In this document: positions 45,918 through 54,694 of the stretch, in pieces
How positions within the stretch are numbered: position 1 is the stretch's first letter
How the letters are laid out: every line of letters starts with the position of its first letter
Assembly: GCF_039536205.1 (NCBI RefSeq)
Contig: NZ_BAAAYL010000001.1
Span: 1,364,001-1,428,000 of the forward strand
Origin: Streptomyces sannanensis
GTDB lineage: Bacteria; Actinomycetota; Actinomycetes; Streptomycetales; Streptomycetaceae
Direction of reading: 5' to 3'
Length of the DNA stretch: 64,000 nucleotides
Program-made: the position numbers and the translations under genes
The notes under the pieces: model-generated
The model's input: only the letters and a program-made list of their open reading frames with translations
Told to the model about the DNA's origin: nothing
The model's database searches: none

Positions 45918-47720
45918 GTGGCCGGGCGCATCGAGGACTACGCACTCATCGGAGACATGCAGACCGCCGCCCTGGTCTGCCGGGACGGCTCGGTCGACTG
46001 GCTGTGCCTGCCCCGTTTCGACTCCCACGCCATTTTCGCCGGGCTGCTCGGCACCGAGGAGCACGGCTTCTGGCGGCTCGGCCCGGCACATGCCGTACGC
46101 GCCGAGCCCCCGCGCGCCGACCGGCGCCGTTACCGCGGCGACTCCCTGATCCTGGAATCGGAGTGGGACACCCCGCGCGGCACGGTCCGGGTGATCGACT
46201 TCATGCCGCCGCGTGACGGCGCCCCGCAGCTGATCCGGATCGTCGAGGGCGTCAGCGGCCGGGTGCCGATGCACTCCGCGCTGCGGATGCGGTTCAGCTA
46301 CGGGCGCGTGGTGCCCTGGGTGCACAAACGGGACAACCGCACGGTCGGCGTGGCAGGGCCCGACTCGGTCTGGCTGGACACCGAGACCGAGACCCACGGC
46401 GAGGACCTCACCACCTACTCCGACTTCGTCGTCGCTCCGGGCGACCGGGTCACCTTCGCCGTCAGCTGGCAGCCCTCGCACCAGGAGCCGCCGGCGGTCC
46501 CCGAGCCCGAGGCGTCGCTGGAGGCCACCGAGGAGTTCTGGCGCGACTGGGTCGAGCACTGCACGTACCACGGCCCCTACCGGGAGGCCGTGGTCCGCTC
46601 GCTGATCACGCTCAAGGCCCTCACCTACGCCCCGACCGGTGGCATCGTCGCCGCGCCGACCACCTCCCTGCCCGAGGAGATCGGCGGCGTGCGCAACTGG
46701 GACTACCGCTACACCTGGCTGCGCGACGCCGCCATCACACTGACGTCGCTGCTGCGCACCGGTTACCGCGAAGAGGCCCGCGCCTGGCGCGAATGGCTGC
46801 TGCGCGCGGTCGCCGGCGATCCGGAGAACCTCCAGATCATGTACGGCATCGCGGGCGAGCGTGAGCTCGGCGAGGCCGAACTCGACTGGCTGCCCGGCTA
46901 TGAGAACTCCGCCCCGGTCCGGGTCGGCAACGGCGCGGCCCACCAGTTGCAGCTCGACGTCTACGGCGAGGTCACCGAGGCCCTGTACCTGGCCCATATG
47001 ACGGGCCTGGCGCGCAGCGACTACGCCTCGCTGCTCCAGCTGAGGCTGATCGCCTACCTCGAGGACCACTGGCACCAGCCGGACGAGGGCATCTGGGAGG
47101 TCCGCGGCCCCCGCCGCCACTTCGTGCACTCCAAGGTGATGGCCTGGGTCGCCGTGGACCGCACCATCCGCCTGATCGAGTCCGGCGAGGCGGACGGACC
47201 GCTGGAGCGCTGGCGCCGGCTGCGCGACGACATCCACCGCGATGTCTGCGAGAAGGGCTACGACAAGGACCGCAACACCTTCACGCAGTCCTACGGCTCG
47301 CAGGAGCTGGACGCCTCGCTGCTGCTGATCCCGCAGGTCGGCTTCCTGCCGCCGGACGACAAGCGGGTCATCGGCACCATCGAGGCGATCCAGCGCGAGC
47401 TGTCCACCCCCGACGGCTTCGTGCTCCGTTATCCGACCGCGGGCGAGGAGGCGGGCGTCGACGGCCTGGAGGGCGACGAGGGAGCCTTCCTCGCCTGCTC
47501 CTTCTGGCTCGCGGACGACCTGGCGATGATCGGCCGCGTGGACGAAGCCCGCCACCTCTTCGAGAGGCTGCTGTCGCTCCGCAACGACCTGGGCCTGCTC
47601 GCCGAGGAATGGGATCCCCGGCTGCAGCGCCAGGTCGGCAACTTCCCGCAGGCGTTCAGCCACGTGCCCCTGATCGACACGGCACTGCGGCTGACCGCCT
47701 CCGGCGCGTACGGCGGCTAA
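45918..47720 (+). CDS. Glycoside hydrolase family 15 protein (glucoamylase/trehalase-like)
   Basis: A protein of 600 residues from GTG 45918 (TTG 45912 possible). VAGRIEDYALIGDMQTAALV and DGSVDWLCLPRFDSHAIFAG are typical of actinobacterial GH15 proteins. The (alpha/alpha)6 catalytic barrel includes LPEEIGGVRNWDYRYTWLRD and IYGI-type MYGIAGERELGEAELDWLPG. No signal peptide is present, so it acts on intracellular substrate; related mycobacterial enzymes are trehalases. The stop codon TAA is supplied by the end of an adjacent MITE-like element. Confidence 0.86.
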   Translation: MAGRIEDYALIGDMQTAALVCRDGSVDWLCLPRFDSHAIFAGLLGTEEHGFWRLGPAHAVRAEPPRADRRRYRGDSLILESEWDTPRGTVRVIDFMPPRDGAPQLIRIVEGVSGRVPMHSALRMRFSYGRVVPWVHKRDNRTVGVAGPDSVWLDTETETHGEDLTTYSDFVVAPGDRVTFAVSWQPSHQEPPAVPEPEASLEATEEFWRDWVEHCTYHGPYREAVVRSLITLKALTYAPTGGIVAAPTTSLPEEIGGVRNWDYRYTWLRDAAITLTSLLRTGYREEARAWREWLLRAVAGDPENLQIMYGIAGERELGEAELDWLPGYENSAPVRVGNGAAHQLQLDVYGEVTEALYLAHMTGLARSDYASLLQLRLIAYLEDHWHQPDEGIWEVRGPRRHFVHSKVMAWVAVDRTIRLIESGEADGPLERWRRLRDDIHRDVCEKGYDKDRNTFTQSYGSQELDASLLLIPQVGFLPPDDKRVIGTIEAIQRELSTPDGFVLRYPTAGEEAGVDGLEGDEGAFLACSFWLADDLAMIGRVDEARHLFERLLSLRNDLGLLAEEWDPRLQRQVGNFPQAFSHVPLIDTALRLTASGAYGG

Positions 47721-47919
47721 TGCTGTGACTGGAAAGGTTTGCCGGGAAGCTCGCGGCGTCCGGTGCGGTGCATCGCAAGGCGGAGGATCGCAGCTCGTAC
47801 TTGGCCGTACTCGCGCGATGCGACAACGGTGGGGGTACCTCCCGTGCCCGAAGGGCTACGGGGGAGACGTGCCGTGCCGGACGCCGCAAGCCGGTGAACC
47901 TTTCCGGTCACAGCACTAG
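47717..47919. mobile_element. 203-bp MITE-like element at the left edge of the accessory insertion
   Basis: The left end reads CTAATGCTGTGACTGGAAAG and the reverse complement of the right end CTAGTGCTGTGACCGGAAAG. Similarity continues inward about 50 bp to a GCGGCGTCCGG block on both sides. The centre contains GCATCGCAAGGCGGAGGATC, CGACAACGGTGG and the GGGGGTACCTCCC hairpin. No protein is encoded. It starts inside the GH15 stop codon and ends just before IS1380-type DNA. Confidence 0.8.
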
Positions 47920-48045
47920 CTAGCCTCGCGCTTTCACGAGGTGGACTGTCCGAGGCTTGATCAAAAACGCGAGAAGTGCTCCTGACCTGCAACGATAGGG
48001 CTTGTCGAGAGTCCTGTTGGCTGCGGGGAAAGAAGCACTTCTCAG

Positions 48046-48885
48046 GTGAAAAAGCATATCGGGTCCTACCCGCGTGTCCGTGTCGAGGGTGGCGGTCGTG
48101 GGGTGGTCTCCCAGGCCGGCGCCGTCCTGTTGGTGGAGACGGTCCGCAAGACCGGCCTGGACACGGCGATATCGGCGGCGCTCGCGCCGTGGCGCAAGGT
48201 GCGGGCCGTGCACGATCCGGGCAAGATTCTGCTGGACGTGGCGCTCGCGGTGGCGCTGGGCGGGGACTGCCTGGCTGATGTGGGCATGCTGCGGGCCGAG
48301 CCGAGTGTGTTCGGGCCCGTGGCCTCCGATCCCACCGTCTCCCGCCTGATCGGCACCCTTGCCGCGGGCGGGAAACGGGCCCTGGCCGCGATCCGAACCG
48401 CGCGAGCCGAAGTGCGCCAGCGCGTATGGCGGTTGGCCGGTGACGCCGCGCCGGACGCGGGCGGCCAGGTGATCGTGGACCTGGACGGGGTGCTGGTCAT
48501 CGCGCACTCCGACAAGCAGGACGCCGCTGCGACCTGGAAGAAGACCTTCGGGCATCACCCGCTGATGGGGTTCGTCGACCATGGTCCGGGCGGGTCCGGC
48601 GAGCCGGTGGTGGGGCTGCTGCGGCCCGGAAACGCGGGCAGCAACACCGCCGCCGACCACATCGAGGCCGCGAAGCTTGCCCTGGCTCAGCTGCCGAAAC
48701 AGTACCGGCGCGGGCGGCGCACGCTGATCCGCGCGGATTCCGGCGGCGGCACGCACGAGTTCGTCGCCTGGCTCGCCCAGCGCGGGCGGTGGCTGTCGTA
48801 TTCGGTCGGCATGACCATCACCGATGCCATCCACCACGCGGTTCTACAGGTCCCGGCCACCGCGTGGACGCCGGCTGTCGAGCCG
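48046..48885 (+). pseudogene. 3'-truncated IS1380-type transposase
   Basis: GTG 48046 opens KKHIGSYPRVRVEGGGRGVV, then DPGKILLDVALAVALGGDCL, PSVFGPVASDPTVSRLIGTL, VDLDGVLVIAHSDKQDAAAT, KKTFGHHPLMGFVDHG, LLRPGNAGSNTAADHIEAAK and LIRADSGGGTHEFVAWL. These are IS1380-family DDE transposase segments with the first two acidic residues (VDLDG, RADSG). Family text ends at ATAWTPAV near 48880; after that the frame reads antisense of a group II intron reverse transcriptase. The C-terminal third and the last catalytic Glu are missing. Upstream, GAGAAGTGCT and AGCACTTCTC form an inverted pair in the leader. Confidence 0.85.
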
Positions 48886-49644
48886 ATGGTACTCGGGATG
48901 ATGCCGCCGTTTTCTGCCGCGGTTGTATTCCGGCAGCAGCTTCTGCTCAATGAACTGATCGAGCCTGTCGAGATAGATGTTGGAGAGGACGGGCGATGCC
49001 ACACCGCCTTGGGGAGCCCCACTCAGCGTGGCGTTCCACCGCCAGTCTTCCAAGTATCCGGCCCTGAGCATGGCCCGGATCAGCCGCAGGAACCGGCCAT
49101 CGTGGATCTTCTCCCCGAGGATCGTGAGCATGACCTCGTGGTCCAGGCTGCCGAAGCAGTCGGAGATATCTCCCTCGATGAACCAGCGCGTTCCGGTCCA
49201 GTACTTCACCACGTCCTGCAACGCGGTGTGACAGCCCCTCTTGGGGCGGAACCCGTGAGAGCGGTCAGAGAATTGGACGTCGTAGTACGCCTCCAATAAC
49301 AGACGTACGACCTCGGCGACCAGTTTGTCCGACCACGTCGGCAGGCCAAGCGGGCGCCTCGTCTTCGCACCGCCTTTCTTGTCGATATAGACCCGCTTGA
49401 CGGGCACCCATCGATACGACTCCGACCGCAGTGTGCCGATAATCGTGTCAACCTTCGCCCGTGACATGCCGTCCACGGTCTCCCCGGTGACCCCAGGCGT
49501 CATCGCACCGGAATTCCGGTAGATCCGCCCGTAGGCCATCAGAAAGAGCTGCGGATTGAACAGTTGCCGGTAGATCCTTTCCAACGGCAGGCTTCGCCTG
49601 CCGCGTTCCCGGATGACATCCAGCACCGTTTCGGCGCTCTGCAT
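48886..49644 (-). pseudogene. Group II intron reverse transcriptase/maturase, N-terminal part
   Basis: ATG 49644 follows GGGGAGG by eight bases. The RT fingers and palm are present: IYRQLFNPQLFLMAYGRIYR, PLGLPTWSDKLVAEVVRLLL, SHGFRPKRGCHTALQDVVKY, FIEGDISDCFGSLDHEVM (motif 3) and NATLSGAPQGGVASPVLSNI (motif 4). Family text ends at YNRGRKRRHHPEYHRL, before the YADD active-site motif, thumb, maturase X and endonuclease domains. The remaining codons read antisense of the IS1380-type gene. The product cannot reverse-transcribe. Confidence 0.88.
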
Positions 49645-49930
49645 TGCGCATACCTCCCCTTACCGGACGTCGAGTTCACCTGTGCCCCTTCGCCCTCATT
49701 CCGGCTTTCCCGGACTTCACGGCCGGTCGTAACTCCGGCGACTACTATGGGCACTCCGTCGCCGTAGGGCTCGCGCCCCGTAGGCGATCCCGTGGTACGT
49801 CTTCGTTGTACGTATCGAGCACGACGTAGGCCGCCCACTCATCTCCTTGACCGCCCTCACTGGGCGACGCCCCTCTCCTTGGAGGTTGCCGTCCGAACCC
49901 GTTCTTCAGAGCCCGGCAAGGAAAGGGCAC
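48886..49930 (-). mobile_element. 3'-truncated group II intron (5' RNA domains plus part of the RT gene)
   Basis: On the minus strand, about 285 bp upstream of the reverse transcriptase ORF has the structured, non-coding look of intron domains: GCGCGAGCCCTACGGCGAC, GTGCCCATAGTAGTCGCCGG and GGGCGAAGGGGCACAGG. A GTGCCC at 49930-49925 may be the intron 5' end (consensus GUGYG, imperfect). The 3' half of the ORF and domains V-VI are missing at the junction with the IS1380-type gene. The intron is therefore dead in cis. Confidence 0.65.
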
Positions 49931-50159
49931 CGGTTTCAGGTATCGTTCCGGTGAGTTTCTATTTTTGCCGCTGGAGATTGGGCTTCAAGCAATCCAGCCT
50001 TGGCCATATCGCGCGGGTCTTGCGGAGCTCCGCCCTGGATACCTCCAGACGGCCACCGCTTTCCTGACATGCTATTGTCCCCTTCGGCTTTCGCCTCCAG
50101 GTAAATCAGGCGACCCAGAAACATTCCTCCAAGTTCCTCCCGAGTGAGTCGGGAATACA
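49931..50159. other. Orphan low-GC segment between intron and IS5-type fragment
   Basis: About 230 bp of lower GC. On the minus strand GGAGGAATG opens a short frame (MFLGRLIYLEAKAEGDNSMS...) running into the intron, without family resemblance. It may be exon sequence of the intron's former insertion site. Origin not recognised. Confidence 0.35.
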
Positions 50160-50499
50160 ACGAAGCGCCGCACGGCGCACAGAACGCATAGACGCGGTCC
50201 CAGGGCGGGAAGTCCGCAGGCATGGACCGCCACTTGATGCCGTTGTCGACGAGGTAGCGGACCGCGTCGAGCATCTGGCGGTGGCAGTACCCCTCGGGCC
50301 GTCCGCCCCGGCTCTCCATCCACGCCGGCGTCGGGAACGCCTGCCGGACCACCGCCCACTCCGCATCGCTCATGTCCGAGCGGTAGCGGGGCTCCCGGCC
50401 CGGATGATCAGCCGCATTCCCGAACCTGTGGGCGAGACAGTCACACCCCGGGGTGGCCGAACTGGACTCCGCGGCCGTGACCACGTACAACTGCGACAC
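50160..50499 (-). pseudogene. 3'-truncated IS5-type transposase
   Basis: GTG 50499 with AGGAGG five bases upstream. The N-terminal region reads VTAAESSSATPGCDCLAHRF, RYRSDMSDAEWAVVRQAF, RPEGYCHRQMLDAVRYLVDN and GIKWRSMPADFPPWDRVYAF. This is the DUF4096 N-terminal domain of Streptomyces IS5-group transposases. Family text stops at VYAF near 50160, before any DDE catalytic residue. The frame then enters unrelated DNA. Confidence 0.85.
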
Positions 50500-50620
50500 A
50501 GGGCCTCCTGCTCGCTCTGGCTTCGACAACCGCGAGCTACCAGGAGGCCCTCTCTTCATGCCCGTACGGCCGCCAACTCACCCAATCCAGGACGCCGTTC
50601 GATCAATAGCGACCGCCTGA

Positions 50621-50845
50621 TCGAAAGGACAACGGCTTCTGACCGATCTGGCTCGGATGGGCTGGGAGTTGCACGCGATCGCGGCCTTCGCCGGCCACCG
50701 CAACACCGATTCCACGCTCCAGTACATCCACCTGTCCGGCCGGGACCTGGCCGACAAGCTGGCCCGCGGCATGGAGCACATCCACGCCTGGCGAATACAG
50801 ATGCTCACCTCCGCGGACGGCAGGACGGCGGAGGTGTCATGGTGA
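50621..50845 (+). pseudogene. C-terminal remnant of a tyrosine recombinase
   Basis: The frame carries LLTDLARMGWELHAIAAFAG and HRNTDSTLQYIHLSGRDLAD, i.e. the G-H-x-x-x-x-T-x-x-Y-x-H box with catalytic His/Arg and Tyr. It ends EHIHAWRIQMLTSADGR, AEVSW and TGA. The N-terminal ~80% of the recombinase is absent and no start codon with a ribosome-binding site exists. It overlaps the next gene's ATG by seven bases, as in multi-recombinase operons. Confidence 0.75.
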
Positions 50846-51678
50846 CCGCACCACTGCCGGCCGTCGCCGCCGAGGACGGGGCCGGACGCTGGGCTTGGCC
50901 GATCTCCCCGCCCCTCGACAACGCCGCGGTGGCGGTGCGACCTGCCGAGGCCAGGGCCGTGGCCGACCTGGGCGTGCGCAATCTGCGGCGACTGCAGTAC
51001 CACGACCCGTCCGCGCCGGGCTGGCGCGTGATCGCGCGGCTGCTGGTTCCGCTGGAGGCGGTCAACGCCGCGCTGGACTCCCCGCCCACCCCGCATCGCC
51101 GAAGGGCCATGCTCAACGTGGTCGCGGTGCTGCTGACACGGTGCGCGGAGACCGGCAGGACCTTCTGGGGCTGGAGCGAGGAGGAATGGTTTCACCTGCT
51201 CGGCCGCACTCAGGCCGAGTTCCGCCGGCACGCGCCCGCCTGGGCAGGCGACGAGGTCCGCCCCTATCTCGCGGCGCACGCCTACCTGCTCGGTGGCTTC
51301 AACGAGTTCCACCGGCTCGGCAGCTTCCAGCGGCTCACCCTGGCCTGGCGGATCTTTGGACGCGACCGCGTCAACGGCGAGGTCGCACGACTTCGCTCGG
51401 TCCTGAGCACCTGGGCCTACCAGCTCGGCCGGGACGAGGACACCCTGCTGCCGATGCTGGCCTGCCAACTGTTCCTACTCAACCGCAGCCCGCATCTTGA
51501 GGATCTGGACACCGCACTGTTCGACCAGGTCCGCCGCGACGGACTGCTGGAAGGCAGCCGGCTGAACACCCTGCACGCGATGCAGCGGGCGGTCGCCGAG
51601 CTCGGATTCTGTGATCCTCCGCGTCCCGGCACCGGCCGTCACTCGACCCGGGCCAGGGGCAGTGCGCCGATCTGGTGA
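50839..51678 (+). CDS. Probable N-terminal portion of a second, large recombinase-operon protein
   Basis: A protein of 279 residues; ATG 50839 overlaps the preceding recombinase remnant. It reads AWPISPPLDNAAVAVRPAEA, RAVADLGVRNLRRLQYHDPS, VLLTRCAETGRTFWGWSEEE, WFHLLGRTQAEFRRHAPAW, YLLGGFNEFHRLGSFQRLTL and LSTWAYQLGRDEDTLLPMLA. I recall such sequences as the start of long integrases that follow a first tyrosine recombinase in Streptomyces mobile elements, but no catalytic box is visible here. It ends soon after VAELGFCDPPRPGTG with unrelated residues, so it is probably truncated. Function not assigned with confidence. Confidence 0.5.
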   Translation: MVTAPLPAVAAEDGAGRWAWPISPPLDNAAVAVRPAEARAVADLGVRNLRRLQYHDPSAPGWRVIARLLVPLEAVNAALDSPPTPHRRRAMLNVVAVLLTRCAETGRTFWGWSEEEWFHLLGRTQAEFRRHAPAWAGDEVRPYLAAHAYLLGGFNEFHRLGSFQRLTLAWRIFGRDRVNGEVARLRSVLSTWAYQLGRDEDTLLPMLACQLFLLNRSPHLEDLDTALFDQVRRDGLLEGSRLNTLHAMQRAVAELGFCDPPRPGTGRHSTRARGSAPIW

Positions 51679-51747
51679 GGCGAGGCGACATGAGGGGAAG
51701 GCGGCGCCGGTCAGTCACCGACAGCGCCTTCGCGTGCAGGGGACGCC

Positions 51748-52188
51748 TCAGCTGGCGACTCGCCCGTCCACCAGCCAACGCCAGGTTCCGCCGTGGCAGG
51801 AGAGGGTCGTTCCACCGTCCCGCACGTGGAGGACGTCGCCTCTCTCGTCCCAGGTCATCCGCAGCATGTCATCCCGGGAGTCTCCCCGAATCGCCCGCTT
51901 CCACAGCGGGTCATCGGGGGCTCCGGGGGTGTTGAGGTCAATGGACACCACTCCCTCCATCGACAGCACCACGGGTCCCAGCGGGCGGTAGGGCTCTGTT
52001 TCAGACTCTGAGTACGCGCCGGAGAACGCCAACGTCACCCGCAGGGTTCCCTCCGTGGCCAGCACGGACATCCGATAGCCCTCGGACTCGATGTCCAACT
52101 CTCCGATGCCTTCGATCAGCCAGCCCGAGACCTCTCTCCCCGACGGGCCTGGCTCGTCGTCCAGAAGGGGGGTACAGCCATGCCACAT
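51748..52188 (-). CDS. Candidate immunity protein for the RHS toxin
   Basis: A protein of 146 residues; ATG 52188 follows GAAAGG by seven bases. It is acidic: MWHGCTPLLDDEPGPSGREV, IEGIGELDIESEGYRMSVLA, SGAYSESETEPYRPLGPVVL, DDPLWKRAIRGDSRDDMLRM. No known domain is recognised. It lies directly downstream of the RHS protein gene whose last ~120 residues are strongly basic. Position and opposite charge fit a toxin-immunity pair. A strong hairpin terminator separates the two genes, so it may be expressed separately. Confidence 0.5.
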   Translation of the reverse strand: MWHGCTPLLDDEPGPSGREVSGWLIEGIGELDIESEGYRMSVLATEGTLRVTLAFSGAYSESETEPYRPLGPVVLSMEGVVSIDLNTPGAPDDPLWKRAIRGDSRDDMLRMTWDERGDVLHVRDGGTTLSCHGGTWRWLVDGRVAS

Positions 52189-52210
52189 GGCGCAACCTTT
52201 CGTATAAAAG

Positions 52211-52256
52211 CCCTTGGGGGTGTGGGACGGACAGGTCTGCCCCACACCCCCAAGGG
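52211..52256 (-). terminator. Long intrinsic terminator between RHS and immunity-candidate genes
   Basis: A perfect 16-bp stem CCCTTGGGGGTGTGGG with its complement and a 14-base loop is followed on the minus strand by CTTTTATACG. It lies 28 bp past the RHS stop and 23 bp before the next gene's start. Confidence 0.88.
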
Positions 52257-52283
52257 TCATATCAGATCACTGCTGGACGGCGC

Positions 52284-54446
52284 TCAGAGGGAGCGCCAGG
52301 CGCGGTAGATGTGTCGGAGACCAGGCCGGTATGCCCACTTTCCGTATCTCTTGCCGCCCCGGTAGTACTGCACGTGGGGGAAGCCCATGTTCTTGTTGCG
52401 GTAACGCAGACGCCGCCACGCCGCTCCTAGTCCCTTGCCCTTGGGACGGGCGCCCCACTTGTTGTAGTGGGGCTTCTTGCCGCGGATGTCGACCCGGTAG
52501 CCGCGCTTGGTCTGGATGCTGTTCTTGACCGAACGCTTCGCGAGGAGCTTCGCTCCGCCGCGGATCGCCATGCTGCGCAGGAACCCGCCGCCGGAGACCA
52601 TCGACACGACGCCGGCAACACGACGTGTGGTCTTGCCCGGACACCACTTGGAGCAGGCCCATGCCACCGCGCTGACCGCGAGCCATGCCCATCGGCCGTC
52701 GAGGTCGTAGCAGTTCAGGGGCTGCCCGTAGCAGTAGTCGTACGCGTTGGCATTGCCACCGTATGCGGGGTCGGTCGAGAGGAAACGACCCGAGGTGGGG
52801 TTGTAAAGGCGTACGCCCATCAGGGTGAGGCCCGTCAGGGTCTCCGCGGACCGCTGCTTGCCACCGAGCCAGCCGTAGCGTGCCTCGGGCTGTCCCGTCC
52901 GGGGCTTGCCGTACTCGTCCGACTCCAGGGCGACGGGTGCCTTGGAGAGGTCCAGCGGCAGCTGGAGAGCCACATCGCTGTGGAGGGTGGTGAACTGGAG
53001 AACGACGTCGCCGGTCTTGCTGGTGGTGGCGCCGAGGTCGCCCGATGCCGAATCCACGTTGCGGGTCAGGGCTCCGCTGGCGGTGTCCTCCACGATCCAG
53101 CGCGGGTTGTCGCCGTCACCGTCGTAGTGGTTGACCTTGGACGCGGTCTGGGTCCAGGTGGATCCGCTGCCGGTCTCGGTCTTGAAGGAGCGGAAGCGTA
53201 GGGCGGCATCCAGCTGCCAGGTCTGCCGCTCGGTGCCCGCGGTCTGCTGGTGGACCAGGTCGTTGGTGTAGTAGCCGATCGTGCCGTTGCCCGGCGCCGT
53301 CGTGGTCCGGCCGAACGCGTCGTAGACGTATCCGGCGTCGACCAGGCGGTCGGCACTGTCGTAGGTGTGAGTGGTAGTGGTGCCTCCCGTTGTGGGGCAG
53401 TCCGCGCCCGAGGTTCCGGTCGCCGTGGTCAGTGACGTGCGGTTGGTACGGGCATCGAAGCCGTAGGTGCGGCTGGAGCAGATGGTGTCGGCGGTGTCTT
53501 CGACCGTGCGCAGACGGCCCGTCGCGTCGTACCGGTACTGCTGGTTGGACCAGCCGCTGTGGCTGGTGTTCTGCGAGTGAATGGACTGCGTGATGGAGTC
53601 CGAGTACACCAGCGCGCCGTCGCTGTCGCGGGTGTAGGTGCGCTCGACGGCAGCGCCTGACGTGTCCTCGCGCTGCCTGAGGGTGTAGCCGCCGGGCAGC
53701 TGCTCGGAGCTGACCGAGCCGTCGGCGTCGTACGTGGCCTGGAAGGTACCGGCGACGGAGTCGGTGGTCTTCGTGGCCAGACCGCGCGGCTCGGCAGCGT
53801 GGTCATACGTGTACGTGACGGTCGACGGGGCGTTGTCGGTGACCTTGACCGGCCGGTCGAGCAGGTCGTACTCGGTGGTCGTGACACCGCCGTCGGCGTC
53901 GGTGTACGAGATCTGGCGGCCGAGCTTGTCGTACGCCTTGGTGATCGTGCCACCGGTCGCCGAGGTGGTCTTGGCCACCTCGCCGCTGGCCGGGTCGTAC
54001 TCAGTGGTCGTCTCCGGGACTGCCTGTCCGAGGCCACCGGTGACCGAGGACTTCGTCTGGCGCCCAGCGCCGTCGAAGGTCAGCGTCGTGGTGCGAGTGG
54101 TGGTGCCGGAAGTCTCGATGACCTTGGCCTGGTGGCCCCACCAGTCGTACTCGTTGGTGGTGGTGGGCAGGGTGGCCGGGTTGGAGCCGCCACCGGTGAT
54201 CGCCCCGGCGGGGCCGGTGGTGCACACCGCGTCCGCCCACTCGGGGCGGCCCTGGCAGGTGCCGGTGCCGGTCGCGGACCAGTACGTGGTGACCCGGGCC
54301 GCCGCGTCGGTGCCGGTGGAACCCGGCGGGATCTCCTTGGTGACCCGTCCCTGCGCGTCGTACTCGGTCCTGGTGGTCAGTGCCAGACCGGCGGGGTCCT
54401 GAATGGACTTGACCGGCAGGCCCTTGGCCCAGTCGTACTCGGTCAT
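52284..54446 (-). pseudogene. 5'-truncated RHS/YD-repeat protein with basic C-terminal toxin-like tip
   Basis: The frame of 720 residues begins mid-repeat (TEYDWAKGLPVKSIQDPAGL). It continues with many YD repeats (TEYDAQGRVTKEI, TEYDLLDRPVKVT, YRYDATGRLRTVEDTADT). The RHS core end is LYNPTSGRFLSTDPAYGGNA and NAYDYCYGQPLNCYDLDGRW. The variable tip after DLDG has a hydrophobic stretch and then KRGYRVDIRGKKPHYNKWGA and YRGGKRYGKWAYRPGLRHIY, strongly basic, as in nuclease tips, but I cannot name the toxin type. The secretion signal and N-terminal part are missing: the frame is cut exactly where a repeat-element fragment begins, with a TAG four codons upstream of the ATG. It is probably an orphan toxin cassette. 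Confidence 0.78.
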
Positions 54447-54447
54447 G

Positions 54448-54538
54448 GAGCGCTGCTACGAGGCCCTTCGGCCGCCTTGCGATCGCACGCACCGGACGCC
54501 GCTCCTTGACGGGCAAACGTCGCCGGTCGCGCCACCAG
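54448..54538. mobile_element. Half of a CTAGTGCC-type MITE at the RHS breakpoint
   Basis: On the minus strand, from the outer end: GGCGCGACCGGCGACGTTTG, CCCGTCAAGGAGCGGCGTCC, GGTGCGTGCGATCGCAAGGC, then GGCC/GAAGGGCCTCGTAGCAGCGCTCC. This matches the left half of the 29445 element nearly base for base. The right half is absent and the RHS frame begins at its inner edge. Confidence 0.78.
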
Positions 54539-54694
54539 GCAGCCTTCGGGGCCCGGGTGATGCACGCCACAGCCGGCACGCGGTCGCACAATCGCCTTGC
54601 TGGAGCGATCAGTTGTCATGCCGAACGGGCCGTTGATCTTGCTTGTGGCCGCCCGGTGATTTCCCGAAAACCTGCGCACAGGTAGCGTCAACGG

